33,144 bases of DNA from an uncultured Clostridia bacterium (GCA_934256595.1 CAKQOW010000023.1:1-33144); one strand, 5' to 3'; positions 1 through 8,192 are shown, counted from the stretch's first letter. Program-made: numbers and translations. The notes: generated from the letters alone by a model not told the origin.

Positions 1-70
1 AGGTCTTAGAGAACATAATACTCTGCTCAGTTGTAGGATATATGCGATACTTAATTGCTTTGTTTGCCAT
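1..70 (-). CDS. tnpB: IS200/IS605-family TnpB (OrfB), N-terminal fragment cut by window edge
   Basis: The minus strand starts ATG at 70 and encodes 23 residues, MANKAIKYRIYPTTEQ followed by SIMFSKT, before the window ends. This is the classic opening of TnpB/OrfB proteins of IS200/IS605 elements: a basic strand with the K-x-R-I/L-Y-P-T-x-x-Q signature that leads the helix-turn-helix. TnpB is an RNA-guided nuclease ancestral to Cas12 that helps retain the transposon; this is family knowledge. A ribosome binding site (GAGGT, about 6 bases upstream) supports the start. Only the first residues are visible, so intactness, the RuvC residues and any omega-RNA at the far end cannot be judged. The element boundary probably lies between 70 and the EamA gene end at 134. 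Confidence 0.75.
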   Translation of the reverse strand, partial: MANKAIKYRIYPTTEQSIMFSKT

Positions 71-133
71 TTTTCTTACCTCTTGTAATCAGATTATATT
101 ACTATGCAATATAAAGGTCAAGAAGCGCCGTGT

Positions 134-1042
134 TTATCGCAATTCATCCCACCACTTATAGAAGAGGGGGATTTCTTGCTCACGGCGTGTTAAATCGGCT
201 TCCATTATGAAAAGTGAAAGTAAAAGAAGCACCGCGCCCGCATAGGCTCTCGGAATAAGCCTTTCTCCCGCAAAAAAATATGCGGTAACTGCCGCAAACA
301 CAGGCTCAAGTGTAAATATTATTCCCACTCTTGAGGCTGATGTATACTGCTGGGCTACAGTTTGAGCTATAAATGCTATACCTGTGCAGAATACCGCGAG
401 AAATACCACCGCGCCCCATACTTTAGGACTGTGCGGAAGCTGCGGCGTTTCAAGCACAAGCGCAGCTATAAGGCAGAAAATACCTGTAAAGCCAAGCTGA
501 AACACCCCTAGCTGAAATACATTGACTTCTTCCTTTGATACTGCTGTTTCTGTAACAAGCAGATCCGCAGCATATGACACAGCGCACAGCAGGCATATTA
601 TATCCCCCGGGGCAGGCTTTAGATTTTCGTCAAGCGAAAGAAGCGCAATTCCCGCAAAGCAGATAATAATAACAAGAAGGAATTTTTTGTCGGGCACCTG
701 TTTTTTGAAGATAAACCCCAGAACCGGTGTAAACACACAGGTCAGAGCACATAAAAATCCCGCATTTGAAAGACTGGTATACATAATCCCAAAGGTTGAG
801 CCTATATATACAAATACAAGTATCAACCCTATCAGCGCGCTGTATATGAGTGTTATTTTATTAACATTTCTGATTTTAGGAAACGAAGCTGCCGCCGCAA
901 TGACGAAAGCTCCGAAAAACCTGATGAAATTAAGAGTAAACGGCTCTATTTCAACCAAAGCTATATCAACCAGCAGATATGAAACTCCCCAGAACAAAGT
1001 TACAAGAACAAGCAACATATCCGCCCTTAACTGTTTATTCAT
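134..1042 (-). CDS. EamA/DMT-superfamily drug/metabolite transporter
   Basis: A 302-residue integral membrane protein of the drug/metabolite transporter superfamily, with two EamA repeats of about five helices each. The first repeat has the typical N-terminal W-G-x-S-Y pattern (LFWGVSYLLVD) and an F-x-R-F-x-x-A motif. The second begins near residue 150 and carries the R-V-G-I-I-F-T-L-E-P-V-F motif followed by the short E-R-L helix entry. The length is normal for the family, so it is probably complete despite the IS fragment just downstream. Substrates of this family (amino acids, nucleosides, drugs) cannot be predicted from sequence. It follows holA by 18 bases on the same strand and is probably cotranscribed. 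The start has GGAG about 11 bases upstream. Confidence 0.85.
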   Translation of the reverse strand: MNKQLRADMLLVLVTLFWGVSYLLVDIALVEIEPFTLNFIRFFGAFVIAAAASFPKIRNVNKITLIYSALIGLILVFVYIGSTFGIMYTSLSNAGFLCALTCVFTPVLGFIFKKQVPDKKFLLVIIICFAGIALLSLDENLKPAPGDIICLLCAVSYAADLLVTETAVSKEEVNVFQLGVFQLGFTGIFCLIAALVLETPQLPHSPKVWGAVVFLAVFCTGIAFIAQTVAQQYTSASRVGIIFTLEPVFAAVTAYFFAGERLIPRAYAGAVLLLLSLFIMEADLTRREQEIPLFYKWWDELR

Positions 1043-1060
1043 TAATATATTGTCTCCAAT

Positions 1061-2068
1061 CTATATCTCCGCTATGAAAAGCTCCAGCGCAAGCTGGGCC
1101 TCCATAAGACCCGATTTAATACTGTTATCTATCTCATAGGCGTTTATCAGTATACGCTTCAGCTCTTTTACAGAATATCTGTCCGCCAGAGGAACAGCTT
1201 TTTTAATTCTGTATTCGTGTATTTTGAGCGCTTTCTGAATCTGAGCATTGCTCATGCTTTTTTCTCTCAGTTCCTTTACGGACAGAATAATTTCAAACTG
1301 TCCCGTAATCATAGAAAGCATATGATAAACAGTATCTCCTCCCGAAAGGAGATTATATAACATTCTGTAGGCTTCATCTTTGCGGTTTCTGCTGACTGCA
1401 TCGACAAGAGCGAATATGTTTCGCTCTATACTGCCGTTTGTAACCGCATTGATATCGTCTGCCGTTATTTCATCACCGGTGCTGTGCGCCGCTATTTTTT
1501 TCAGGTCGTTTTCGAGATTATACAACGTATAGTCGCTGTCCCTGTGAAAGTATCCGCTTACCTCGACAAACTCTCTGGCTGCCCCATTGCCTATAGTCTT
1601 GCCCTCTGCCCTGACTCTCTTACCTATAAACGCCTTGAGAAGTCTGTCGTCAAGAGATGCGAAGTCATACACTGCGGCCCTGTCTTCAGCGGCTTTAATG
1701 GTGTCCCTGTCAAGCTCCTCGCTTTCAAATGCAAGTATAAGCAGTGTTTCCGGCGGCAGTTCTCCCGCCTCATTTATAACATCTGAGGGTTTCAGCTTTG
1801 GCTTTGCGCCAAATTTTACAGTCACCACTCTTTTTTCGGAAAGCATCGCTATGGTTTCACACGCATTTCTGATTTCGACAGGCTCTGCCGAGGCTGCATC
1901 AAACACAGCATAGTCCATCTGCTTTGTAGCGGGATTTATATATGTTGAAACCAGCAGCTCCTCCGCCCAGTTTACAAGATACTGTTCTTTTCCGTACAAT
2001 AAAACAAGGCTGCCAATGCGGCCCTCTTTGATATCTCTGCCTATTCTCCTGAATGCGTGTTCTGACAT
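1061..2068 (-). CDS. holA: DNA polymerase III subunit delta
   Basis: 335 residues matching HolA, the delta subunit that opens the beta sliding clamp within the clamp-loader complex during replication. The N-terminus shows the family's L-L-Y-G-x-E-x-Y-L pattern (SLVLLYGKEQYLVNWAEELL), where the P-loop-like position is degenerate as usual in delta. An AAA+ fold follows, with a helical C-terminal collar containing NIFALVDAVSRNRKDEA and a terminal LELFIAEI. The length is typical. It lies 81 bases after comEC, the standard neighbour order in Firmicutes. The start is supported by GAGGG about 6 bases upstream and by a strong promoter at 2102-2130. The ribosomal protein gene rpsT that often follows holA is absent; an EamA transporter sits there instead. 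Confidence 0.92.
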   Translation of the reverse strand: MSEHAFRRIGRDIKEGRIGSLVLLYGKEQYLVNWAEELLVSTYINPATKQMDYAVFDAASAEPVEIRNACETIAMLSEKRVVTVKFGAKPKLKPSDVINEAGELPPETLLILAFESEELDRDTIKAAEDRAAVYDFASLDDRLLKAFIGKRVRAEGKTIGNGAAREFVEVSGYFHRDSDYTLYNLENDLKKIAAHSTGDEITADDINAVTNGSIERNIFALVDAVSRNRKDEAYRMLYNLLSGGDTVYHMLSMITGQFEIILSVKELREKSMSNAQIQKALKIHEYRIKKAVPLADRYSVKELKRILINAYEIDNSIKSGLMEAQLALELFIAEI

Positions 2069-2101
2069 AATTAGCCCTCAATCCAATAAATTTATATAAC
2101 A

Positions 2102-2130
2102 ATTATACAGGTCCGGCAGGCTGTTTGCAA
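2102..2130 (-). promoter_or_regulatory. sigma-A promoter for holA
   Basis: On the minus strand, TTGCAA (2125-2130) and a perfect TATAAT (2102-2107) are separated by exactly 17 bases. This places transcription start near 2095, about 27 bases before the holA ATG. It would let holA and the transporter gene be expressed independently of comEC. Confidence 0.7.
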
Positions 2131-2149
2131 GGCTGTAATTCCTATGCAG

Positions 2150-4300
2150 CTACTGCCGTTTTCTCATTGTAACAATTCCAATTTTTCCTGCTTTATTAAC
2201 TTTTATGCCTACTGCCCCCTGCTCATCATTCCTTAATACAGTTATTTTATGTTCCTCAAGTCTTTTAATCACTTCCTCAGACGGGTGTCCGTACGTGTTT
2301 TTGCCTACCTGTATTACTGCAGTTTCCGCAGCAGCAGCCTCTATAAATTTCTCGCATGAGCTGTATCTGCTTCCATGATGAGCGACTTTAAGTATATCGG
2401 CTTTAATATCCGTATCCGCTATCAGAGCCATTTCGCCCTTTTCATCTATATCTCCTGTCATAAGCACGCTGCTTCCCTTTACGTTCACTCTCAAAACAAG
2501 GCTGTTTTTGTTTTCGTCTTTTTCATCTAAAGGATTGCCTCCTGCCGGGCTCAGTATTTCAACAGACACTTCTCTGCCCATATTTATCACATCGCCTGCC
2601 GCAAGATACAGTATTTCATCTGTTTTAAATTCCTTTTTCAGGTGGTTTTCATTAATACTGTTTGCCTCATACACGCCCAGCTTTTTAATCCTGTACGTCT
2701 GAGACAGTTCTTTAAGCCCCTGATAATGATCTGTATGAAGATGTGTTGCTATTGCCATATCTATTTTAGTCACGCCGTTTTTCAGAAGATACGGTTTGAG
2801 TGTGTTCTTTCCCACATTGTAATTAAAGTTTCCTCCGCCGTCTATAAGGAGGTTTTTGCCTCCTGCCTTTATATGCAGGCAATCCCCCTGTCCCACGTCT
2901 ACAAACACCATATCCGTTTTTTCAAACCCGTCCGAAATATACACGCTGCAGCCTGCGCCGCATATTACCGCCGCTGCAAATACCGCTGCGATTTTTTTGT
3001 AGTTTCGTCTTATTAAAGCTATCTGTCCCGCTTCTGAGCATATATAGAATATAAATATGTAGTAGACGGCAAGAAATATTACAGACGGGCTTGCCACATC
3101 AAAGGTGAACACTCCGCCCATATATGTAAAATCATTGCACCACAAAAGCAGTTTTACGAATATGCCTGTAAGCATTGCCGCAATCTGCGCTACAGCAGGA
3201 AGCCAGCATAAAGCGATTACCGATATTCCTGCAGGGATTATCGCCGCCGCAATAAAGTATACAGGTATGTTGCTGATAATCGAGGTCAGCGATACATAGT
3301 TGAACACATACATTGTGTATGGTACCATTCCCGTCTGCACTGCAATCATAGGCAGCAGTATACCCTTTATCTTTTTTTGTATCAGCGGTATCATTATCCC
3401 AAGGGTTATAACTGCCAGAAAAGACATCTGAAATCCTGCGTTATATATCTGCATAGGATTTACCGCCAGAATTATAATCATTGAAACGCAGGTCGATGAT
3501 AAAAGATCATATCTGCGGTTAAGATGGTTTCCCGCAATGTGTATGAATATCATAAGGCAGGCTCTTACAACAGATGCTGTAAAGCCTGCAAGCGCCGTAT
3601 ATGCCATTAATGCAAGTACTATAGCGGTGTCTGCAGGTATGCTTCTCTTTTTTCTTTTAAATCTGCACAGAAATGAATAAAGGATTCCTAAATGGAGTCC
3701 GCTTACGGCAAGCACATGGGCCGTGCCTCCTCTTCTGAATGTTTCAATAATGTCCTCGTCTATGCCTGAGGTCTCTCCAAACAAAAGCCCCATGACAACA
3801 GCGGAATCATCTCCGAGAGCGCTTTCAAAAATATCTGCTGTACGGCATTTTGCAGATTTAAGCAATGCGGCTATGCCACTTGCCTTTTTCACAGTCTCTA
3901 TGCCCTCTGCGGTAATTATGCACCTTATTCCGACGCTTTTAAGATATCTCCTGTAATCAAAGGTCCCGGGGTTACTTCTTTCTTTGGGTATGGAAACCTC
4001 ACCGGTTATGTATACCCTGTCCCACAGTACTGTTCTGTAATCTGCAATATCAGAATACACATTGACCATGATTTTCTTTTTGTAGCTTCGCGCGCCGTTA
4101 TCGGAAATTATACTGATATCTTTAAGCTGAAGCTTGAAATATTCGTCGTCTTTTTTAACTATGCTTGTAACTGTGCCTGTAACCGCAACGGTGTCGCCCT
4201 CAAGGCTTTCAAGGTAATCTGACGTATACCCTGTAATGCTGTCTGTTACAAGTATGGCTGCTGCCATTATAAATGCTATTAAAACTGCCGGTCTTCTCAT
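2150..4300 (-). CDS. comEC: ComEC/Rec2 DNA-uptake channel with C-terminal metallo-beta-lactamase domain
   Basis: 716 residues with the full ComEC architecture: a short N-terminal membrane anchor, a soluble OB-like region (about 30-135, DUF4131-type), the polytopic Competence domain (about 165-440) with the G-L-L-F-G-E and H-x-L-A-V-S-G-L-H motifs, and a C-terminal MBL domain (about 465-705). The MBL metal motif T-H-L-H-T-D-H-x-x-G is intact, as are the later GDID and AHHGS motifs. ComEC forms the inner-membrane channel for single-stranded DNA in transformation, and the MBL domain is thought to degrade the other strand. Intact catalytic residues argue against a decayed gene. AGGAGAAAGGAA precedes the ATG. 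No other competence gene is in this window, so competence itself is not shown. Confidence 0.93.
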   Translation of the reverse strand: MRRPAVLIAFIMAAAILVTDSITGYTSDYLESLEGDTVAVTGTVTSIVKKDDEYFKLQLKDISIISDNGARSYKKKIMVNVYSDIADYRTVLWDRVYITGEVSIPKERSNPGTFDYRRYLKSVGIRCIITAEGIETVKKASGIAALLKSAKCRTADIFESALGDDSAVVMGLLFGETSGIDEDIIETFRRGGTAHVLAVSGLHLGILYSFLCRFKRKKRSIPADTAIVLALMAYTALAGFTASVVRACLMIFIHIAGNHLNRRYDLLSSTCVSMIIILAVNPMQIYNAGFQMSFLAVITLGIMIPLIQKKIKGILLPMIAVQTGMVPYTMYVFNYVSLTSIISNIPVYFIAAAIIPAGISVIALCWLPAVAQIAAMLTGIFVKLLLWCNDFTYMGGVFTFDVASPSVIFLAVYYIFIFYICSEAGQIALIRRNYKKIAAVFAAAVICGAGCSVYISDGFEKTDMVFVDVGQGDCLHIKAGGKNLLIDGGGNFNYNVGKNTLKPYLLKNGVTKIDMAIATHLHTDHYQGLKELSQTYRIKKLGVYEANSINENHLKKEFKTDEILYLAAGDVINMGREVSVEILSPAGGNPLDEKDENKNSLVLRVNVKGSSVLMTGDIDEKGEMALIADTDIKADILKVAHHGSRYSSCEKFIEAAAAETAVIQVGKNTYGHPSEEVIKRLEEHKITVLRNDEQGAVGIKVNKAGKIGIVTMRKRQ

Positions 4301-4355
4301 TTCCTTTCTCCTGACTTACCGGCTTTGCTTCTTCCCCTGCTGTACTTCTATACAT

Positions 4356-4384
4356 ATTTTATATCTCATTACATCATTTTACAA
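4356..4384 (-). promoter_or_regulatory. sigma-A promoter for comEC
   Basis: Minus strand: TTGTAA (4379-4384), 17 bases, TAAAAT (4356-4361). It lies about 55 bases before the comEC start and just after the terminator at 4396-4440, so comEC is insulated from the upstream signalling operon. Confidence 0.6.
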
Positions 4385-4395
4385 TAGCCTTGCTC

Positions 4396-4440
4396 AAAAA
4401 AGGACATAAATTAAAGAGTTTATCCTTAATCTATGTCCTT
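4396..4440 (-). terminator. Rho-independent terminator of signalling operon A
   Basis: Inverted repeat AAGGACATAnATTAA (4426-4440 against 4400-4414, one mismatch) around a short loop. On the minus strand it is followed by a run of six T residues at 4401-4396. It closes the operon that ends with the gene at 4483-5025. Confidence 0.8.
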
Positions 4441-4482
4441 GTGTTTAATCATGCTGTTCATTTGTAACCGGCAGGAATATTC

Positions 4483-5025
4483 CTATTTAATATATGAATA
4501 ATTTACTGAAAAAGACTCTTCCATTCCTATGCGATCCACCTGTTTTGCAAACATTCCTATATAATATGTACCCGGCTCTAAAACAGCATCAACTCCGTAC
4601 TCATACGGAATAATTACGCCCTTTTCTTCTTCCTCTGCCGCTTCAAATGCCGTATCAAGCAGGTTTTCGCTTACCGGTTCTTCAAGCAGGCTGTCTTTGT
4701 ATATTCCGTATACAAATCCTCTTTTATACATACTCATAGACTCTACAAGCTCCATATGAAATGCCGCAGTTTCTGTAAAGGTTATTTTTTTCTTGAAGCC
4801 GTAGCCTCTGGGACTCACTCTTTTGCTGTCTGCAAAGTCAATGGTTTTTTCAGACTCTATATAATCTGAGGCCTGAGCAGCGTATTCAGGTGTAAGCAAA
4901 TCACAGTCCTTTGAATAGTAGGGCTCCGATATGGTTGTTTTTACTGCATAGAATATCACAGCAATAAGAGCAATCCCTATAACAACCGGTACTATTACTC
5001 CTATTCTCATATTCCTGTTTACCAT
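4483..5025 (-). CDS. Membrane-anchored exported protein, short paralogue of the protein at 8193-9101
   Basis: 180 residues of no family I can name. A short basic N-terminus and a hydrophobic helix (about 8-28) suggest a signal anchor with an extracytoplasmic remainder. It shares several blocks in order with residues 50-200 of the protein at 8193-9101: LTPEYA, SPRGYGFKKK, the M-Y-x-x-G-F-V-Y-G-I-Y block, and Y-E-Y-G followed by V-L-E-P-G-T-Y-Y. The last block resembles the edge of bacterial pre-peptidase C-terminal beta-sandwich domains; that is an inference. The longer paralogue has about 105 further residues that are absent here. Since a terminator follows within 50 bases, this looks like a naturally short version rather than a recent truncation. 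It is the last gene of operon A, 25 bases after a lipoprotein gene. Confidence 0.72.
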   Translation of the reverse strand: MVNRNMRIGVIVPVVIGIALIAVIFYAVKTTISEPYYSKDCDLLTPEYAAQASDYIESEKTIDFADSKRVSPRGYGFKKKITFTETAAFHMELVESMSMYKRGFVYGIYKDSLLEEPVSENLLDTAFEAAEEEEKGVIIPYEYGVDAVLEPGTYYIGMFAKQVDRIGMEESFSVNYSYIK

Positions 5026-5050
5026 AGTCCCGTCCTTTCACACTGCTGCT

Positions 5051-5470
5051 CTAATAACCCCATGTCAGCAGGTACCATTTGCCGCCTTCCGCCCTTGCAA
5101 GATCCCACTGCCAGCCTGTGTACTCCTCATCCGGATTCCATGCACCTCCGCCGTTTTTCGGAGAATGAAATTCACTTACAAACTGAATACACTGTGTCAG
5201 CTCCGCCTTTATGCCGTTTGCCTCTGCAAGCTCATTAAGCCATTTGATATTCTCTTCCGAATTACATTCATCACCTGCGTATTCAATCTTGTGCAGCTCA
5301 CAGCCGCTCCAGCCCGAAAACTCTTTTTTAATCAGCCTTATAGCTGAGTCCATATCCGACCGGGTATAGATATCCGAGTCTCCATAGATAATTTCAGCAT
5401 CACTTGTATTTCCGCATGCAGTCACAAACACAGCTAAGACTGCCAGTAACAGTATAAATATCTTTTTCAT
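5051..5470 (-). CDS. Small secreted lipoprotein, function unknown
   Basis: 139 residues with a clear lipoprotein signal: MKK, a hydrophobic core, then a lipobox ending V-T-A-C with Cys at about residue 19. The mature part is a small acidic domain rich in aromatic residues, with a W-N-P-D-E-x-Y-T-G-W-Q-W stretch and a terminal W-Y-L-L-T-W-G-Y. It would be lipid-anchored on the outer face of the membrane. I recognise no enzymatic motif. It sits in operon A between the microprotein (5517-5678) and the anchored protein (4483-5025), so it is a probable output or signal-binding component of the LytTR circuit. The start has AGGAGGTT about 6 bases upstream. Confidence 0.75.
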   Translation of the reverse strand: MKKIFILLLAVLAVFVTACGNTSDAEIIYGDSDIYTRSDMDSAIRLIKKEFSGWSGCELHKIEYAGDECNSEENIKWLNELAEANGIKAELTQCIQFVSEFHSPKNGGGAWNPDEEYTGWQWDLARAEGGKWYLLTWGY

Positions 5471-5516
5471 TAGAACCTCCTTAATCCCGTAATTTTAAAT
5501 TCTGCCCTTCCCCAAA

Positions 5517-5678
5517 TCAACCTATATCTCCGAATAAGCTAATTTCTGTCCGGCTCTCTGTTCCTGTCCTCATCATATTCTTTAAGCGCTTTTCTGACTG
5601 CAAGCTTACTATGAAATACAAAACTCCAATCTGCATTGCAATCATTCCCAAAAGTCCTAAAAATGCCATCGTATTCAT
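5517..5678 (-). CDS. 53-residue membrane microprotein
   Basis: A short frame with an excellent ribosome binding site, AGGAGG six bases before ATG, placed 11 bases after the stop of the kinase gene. The product begins MNTMAFLGLLGMIAMQIG. One hydrophobic helix (about 5-25) is followed by a basic, hydrophilic tail (QSEKRLKNMMRTGTESR). It has no cysteine, so it is not an AgrD-type thiolactone precursor, and no signal-peptidase site is obvious. Its position directly behind the AgrC-like kinase suggests a kinase accessory subunit or a linear peptide signal; this is inference. No counterpart was found in operon B. It was picked up by reading the gap between 5470 and 5690. Confidence 0.65.
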   Translation of the reverse strand: MNTMAFLGLLGMIAMQIGVLYFIVSLQSEKRLKNMMRTGTESRTEISLFGDIG

Positions 5679-5689
5679 AACAGTCCTCC

Positions 5690-6994
5690 TCATTTCACAC
5701 CAATTATAATATCTGTAACAAATGTACCTTTATCAGGCTGTTTCCATTCTATATACCCATCATTTCTTTTAATCACATCAAGTATGCTCTCAGTTCCGAA
5801 GCCGTGATTGTCCCTGTCCTTTTTGTCTGTCACCGGTATGCCGTTTTTAAAAACAACCTCACCCTTTACAGAGTTTACTATCTTTAAAAACACATTTTCC
5901 TCATTGTTCCTTATTTCAGTCCTTATGCTGCGGCTGCCTGCTTCACACTGCAGCGCCGCCTCATAGGCATTGGACATAAGGTTTGAGAACATCATGCACA
6001 GATCTGTTTCCGCCATATTAAATCTCTCCGGGAATTTGCCTGCAATTTCAAAAGTGATATCCTCTCTGTTGCAAAGCTCCTTGTACTGGTTGAGTATTGC
6101 ATCGGAAACTATATTCCCGGAGCTTACAAGGTTGAATTTATCTCTGAACTCTCCCATGCTTCTGATATATTCCTGAAGCTTTGTGTATTCTCCGTTTGCA
6201 AGCAGGCCTGCAATTGCCGTCATATGAGCATTGTAGTCATGTCTGAATTTGCGAAGTTCTCTGTCCTTGTTCATAGTCAGTTTGTACTGTGCAGTCTGAT
6301 CCTTAAGGCATTTTTCACTGAGCAGAAGCAGACGCTTCATTGTTTTTTTCTGATAGGCCAGTACCACCAGAAGAAAAAACAGCGCAAAGGCCAGCATGCC
6401 CAGAACCGAATTTTTGGTTGTATCTATACCCATAATCAGAGCTGTTTCTCTGCTGAATATCCTGATGCCGTACATACCGCCGATTTTTGTTATGTACATT
6501 ATGGCGACGGCGGGAATAAACAGCAGGCTGTTCATTTCATTTATTTTAGAATATAGCTCTATATTCTTCACTCTGACATAGCGCATTAAAATCATCAGGG
6601 CGGCTATGCAGACAATTCCTGAAATAAGGTAGTTGTCTATGCCTGCAAAATACGGTCCGATTTCAATAAGTTCAAGACCTATGGCTATAAGCTCAAGTCC
6701 GTAGATAACCGAGGTTATCTCGGAAACAAGGCATATGACGCAAAACCCTGTGCCGAATATGATGATTTTGCGGCCTTTGAATATGAACATAGGTATCATC
6801 GAGAGCATCACAAGCAAAAGCCTCTGCATCCATATATTCGTTTCATAGACATCAAAGCACAGCTCTATAAGCTCGCCTGCTGCGGCAATGGCTATGCCTG
6901 CTGCAATAAATATTCCTTTTTCAAGCTCTCTGTATCCAAGCACTCCCCTGAAAAACAGCAGCAGTATCAGTATTCCAAACGTGTATTGAGCCAT
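5690..6994 (-). CDS. AgrC-like sensor histidine kinase (HPK10/GHKL), operon A
   Basis: 434 residues. About six hydrophobic segments fill residues 1-215, then a coiled linker and a GHKL kinase core. The phospho-acceptor box F-R-H-D-Y-N-A-H places the His at about residue 252. The N-box is seen as NLMSNAYEAA and the ATP lid as N-H-G-F-G. These features define the AgrC/FsrC-like HPK10 family, membrane kinases that sense peptides and phosphorylate LytTR regulators. The partner is evidently the regulator 11 bases upstream (7006-7704). It resembles the two kinases of operon B along its whole length, most strongly in the catalytic half. No agrB or agrD lies nearby, so the ligand is unknown. Confidence 0.9.
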   Translation of the reverse strand: MAQYTFGILILLLFFRGVLGYRELEKGIFIAAGIAIAAAGELIELCFDVYETNIWMQRLLLVMLSMIPMFIFKGRKIIIFGTGFCVICLVSEITSVIYGLELIAIGLELIEIGPYFAGIDNYLISGIVCIAALMILMRYVRVKNIELYSKINEMNSLLFIPAVAIMYITKIGGMYGIRIFSRETALIMGIDTTKNSVLGMLAFALFFLLVVLAYQKKTMKRLLLLSEKCLKDQTAQYKLTMNKDRELRKFRHDYNAHMTAIAGLLANGEYTKLQEYIRSMGEFRDKFNLVSSGNIVSDAILNQYKELCNREDITFEIAGKFPERFNMAETDLCMMFSNLMSNAYEAALQCEAGSRSIRTEIRNNEENVFLKIVNSVKGEVVFKNGIPVTDKKDRDNHGFGTESILDVIKRNDGYIEWKQPDKGTFVTDIIIGVK

Positions 6995-7005
6995 ATAATA
7001 CCTCT

Positions 7006-7704
7006 CTAAATGTATCTTGAGGATTTAACGCTGTACTCTCTGAAAAATGCGGAGCATTCGGTTTTTCTTCTTCTGCTCACCTTTAATTTTGCTCCTGTAT
7101 TTCTTATTACAGCAGTGTTTCCCTCAATTTCTCTGACATATCTGCAGTTTATGATGCAGCCGTCATTTATTCTCATAAATCCGTACTGCCCCAGTTCTTC
7201 CTCCCATACCTTGAGGCTTTTTCTTATGCAGGTTTTCTTCTGACCTGATGCAAGTTCAATCTCCGTATATCCCCTGTCTGCGTTTATCATAAGTATGTCG
7301 CTGCTTTTTACCGCCGCCTTATCGTCGATATATACGGTGGTTTCAAGTGATATAATGTCTATTGCGGTTTTCATATAGTTGTCAAATTCAAATTTTTTAA
7401 CAGGCTTCTGCATATATCCTATGACGTTTCTGCCAAAGGCCTCTTTCATAAATTCAAAGTATGCGGTTGCAAATATAATCAGCGGGCGGTCTCCTTTTGC
7501 AAGTTCATTTTTAATCTCTATGCCGCTTTTCTGCGGCATCTCTATATCAAGTATGAGTATATCGGGCTCCTCCGCCTCTATGCATGCAGCATCAGTGGTG
7601 CATACTATATCCGCCTCAAGACTGTTTTCGGCTGCATATTCCTCACACATAGTTCTCAGTATTTCAAGTTCAAATTCTCTGTCGTCACATATAACTATCT
7701 TCAT
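7006..7704 (-). CDS. LytTR-family response regulator (AgrA-like), operon A
   Basis: 232 residues: a CheY-like receiver (about 1-120) and a LytTR DNA-binding domain (about 130-230). Receiver residues are visible: acidic pair DD at 7-8, phospho-acceptor Asp at about 53 in LILDIEMP, and the K-P near 107. The LytTR signature reads Y-G-F-M-R-I-N-D-G-C-I-I-N. The start was set at 7704 (MKIVICDD), not at the longer frame reaching 7791, because GGGAGA lies just upstream and the paralogue at 12313-13011 begins with exactly the same residues. It probably binds the paired half-sites at 8023-8051 and their copies, making the operon autoregulated; this is inferred from site placement. Confidence 0.9.
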   Translation of the reverse strand: MKIVICDDREFELEILRTMCEEYAAENSLEADIVCTTDAACIEAEEPDILILDIEMPQKSGIEIKNELAKGDRPLIIFATAYFEFMKEAFGRNVIGYMQKPVKKFEFDNYMKTAIDIISLETTVYIDDKAAVKSSDILMINADRGYTEIELASGQKKTCIRKSLKVWEEELGQYGFMRINDGCIINCRYVREIEGNTAVIRNTGAKLKVSRRRKTECSAFFREYSVKSSRYI

Positions 7705-7733
7705 TGCCGTCTCCCTACAGAATTTTTCCGACT

Positions 7734-7938
7734 CTAACATTCTCCGTAATACCGCGCAAAATACAAAGGTCCGACAGAAATAACTGTCCAAGTATACAGG
7801 CTTCCGTCAGTATCTTTTTCAACAGGCTTATTCTCTGTAATTCTATATAACGTATTTCTTTTATCCAATACTTCCTGTTTCTCATATTTTATATATAGCT
7901 GTAATCACACATATCAGTATCTTCTTTCCCTTTGTCAT
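7734..7938 (-). pseudogene. Possible frameshifted small exported-protein gene in the operon A leader
   Basis: The stretch between the operon A promoter (transcription start near 7977) and the regulator gene is about 270 bases, against about 25 in operon B. It holds an ATG at 7938 with an AGGAAAAGGGG ribosome binding site, encoding MTKGKKILICVITAIYKI and then a stop. In another frame the sequence immediately continues as about 50 protein-like residues (EKQEVLDKRNTLYRI, later DGSLYTWTVISVGPLYF) to a TAG at 7734. Joining the two frames would give a small protein of about 67 residues with an N-terminal hydrophobic segment. I read this as a decayed gene, but a sequencing error or two unrelated frames cannot be excluded. 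Confidence 0.35.
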
Positions 7939-7983
7939 ATTTACCCCTTTTCCTGCCCCTGAAAGCACTAGCCGCTTACTTAA

Positions 7984-8051
7984 AAATTAACATATAATTC
8001 AGACCGGTTCAAGGGATATGTGGTATATGGTCGTTTTTTGTTATAAGCGGT
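7984..8051 (-). promoter_or_regulatory. LytTR operator and promoter of operon A
   Basis: Minus strand: half-site ACCGCTTAT (8051-8043), an 11-base spacer containing AACAAAAAACG, and a second half-site ACCATATAC (8031-8023). Ten bases later comes TTGAAC (8012-8007), then 17 bases and TAATTT (7989-7984). Half-site repeat distance, distance to -35 and the A-rich spacer match the sites at 13041-13108 and 28702-28769 exactly. Paired direct repeats about two turns apart just upstream of -35 are how LytTR activators of the AgrA/ComE class work. Confidence 0.75.
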
Positions 8052-8141
8052 ACTCTGCAGTGAAAATTACATTGATTACGGTTAATTATATTCCCCTGCC
8101 TTCCCTATTACCTTTCCTCTGCCTGCTCAGCTCCCAAACTT

Positions 8142-8172
8142 AAAATAAAAAAGCAGCCGAAGCCGCTTTTTT
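8142..8172 (-). terminator. Rho-independent terminator of operon B
   Basis: Minus-strand hairpin AAGCGGC-TTCG-GCTGCTT (8168-8151, one G-U pair, stable UUCG-type loop) followed by T residues. It lies 20 bases after the stop of the gene at 8193. Confidence 0.8.
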
Positions 8173-8192
8173 TATGATTTTATCTTTGAAAT

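Noticed and set aside
522..1139. 205-residue plus-strand frame opposite the EamA transporter and holA end
   Set aside because: Shadow of two recognised genes; Ser/Thr-rich composition typical of antisense frames.
5517..5678. AgrD-type autoinducing peptide precursor
   Set aside because: The product has no Cys or Ser-centred ring motif with an acidic C-terminal tail, and no agrB is nearby.
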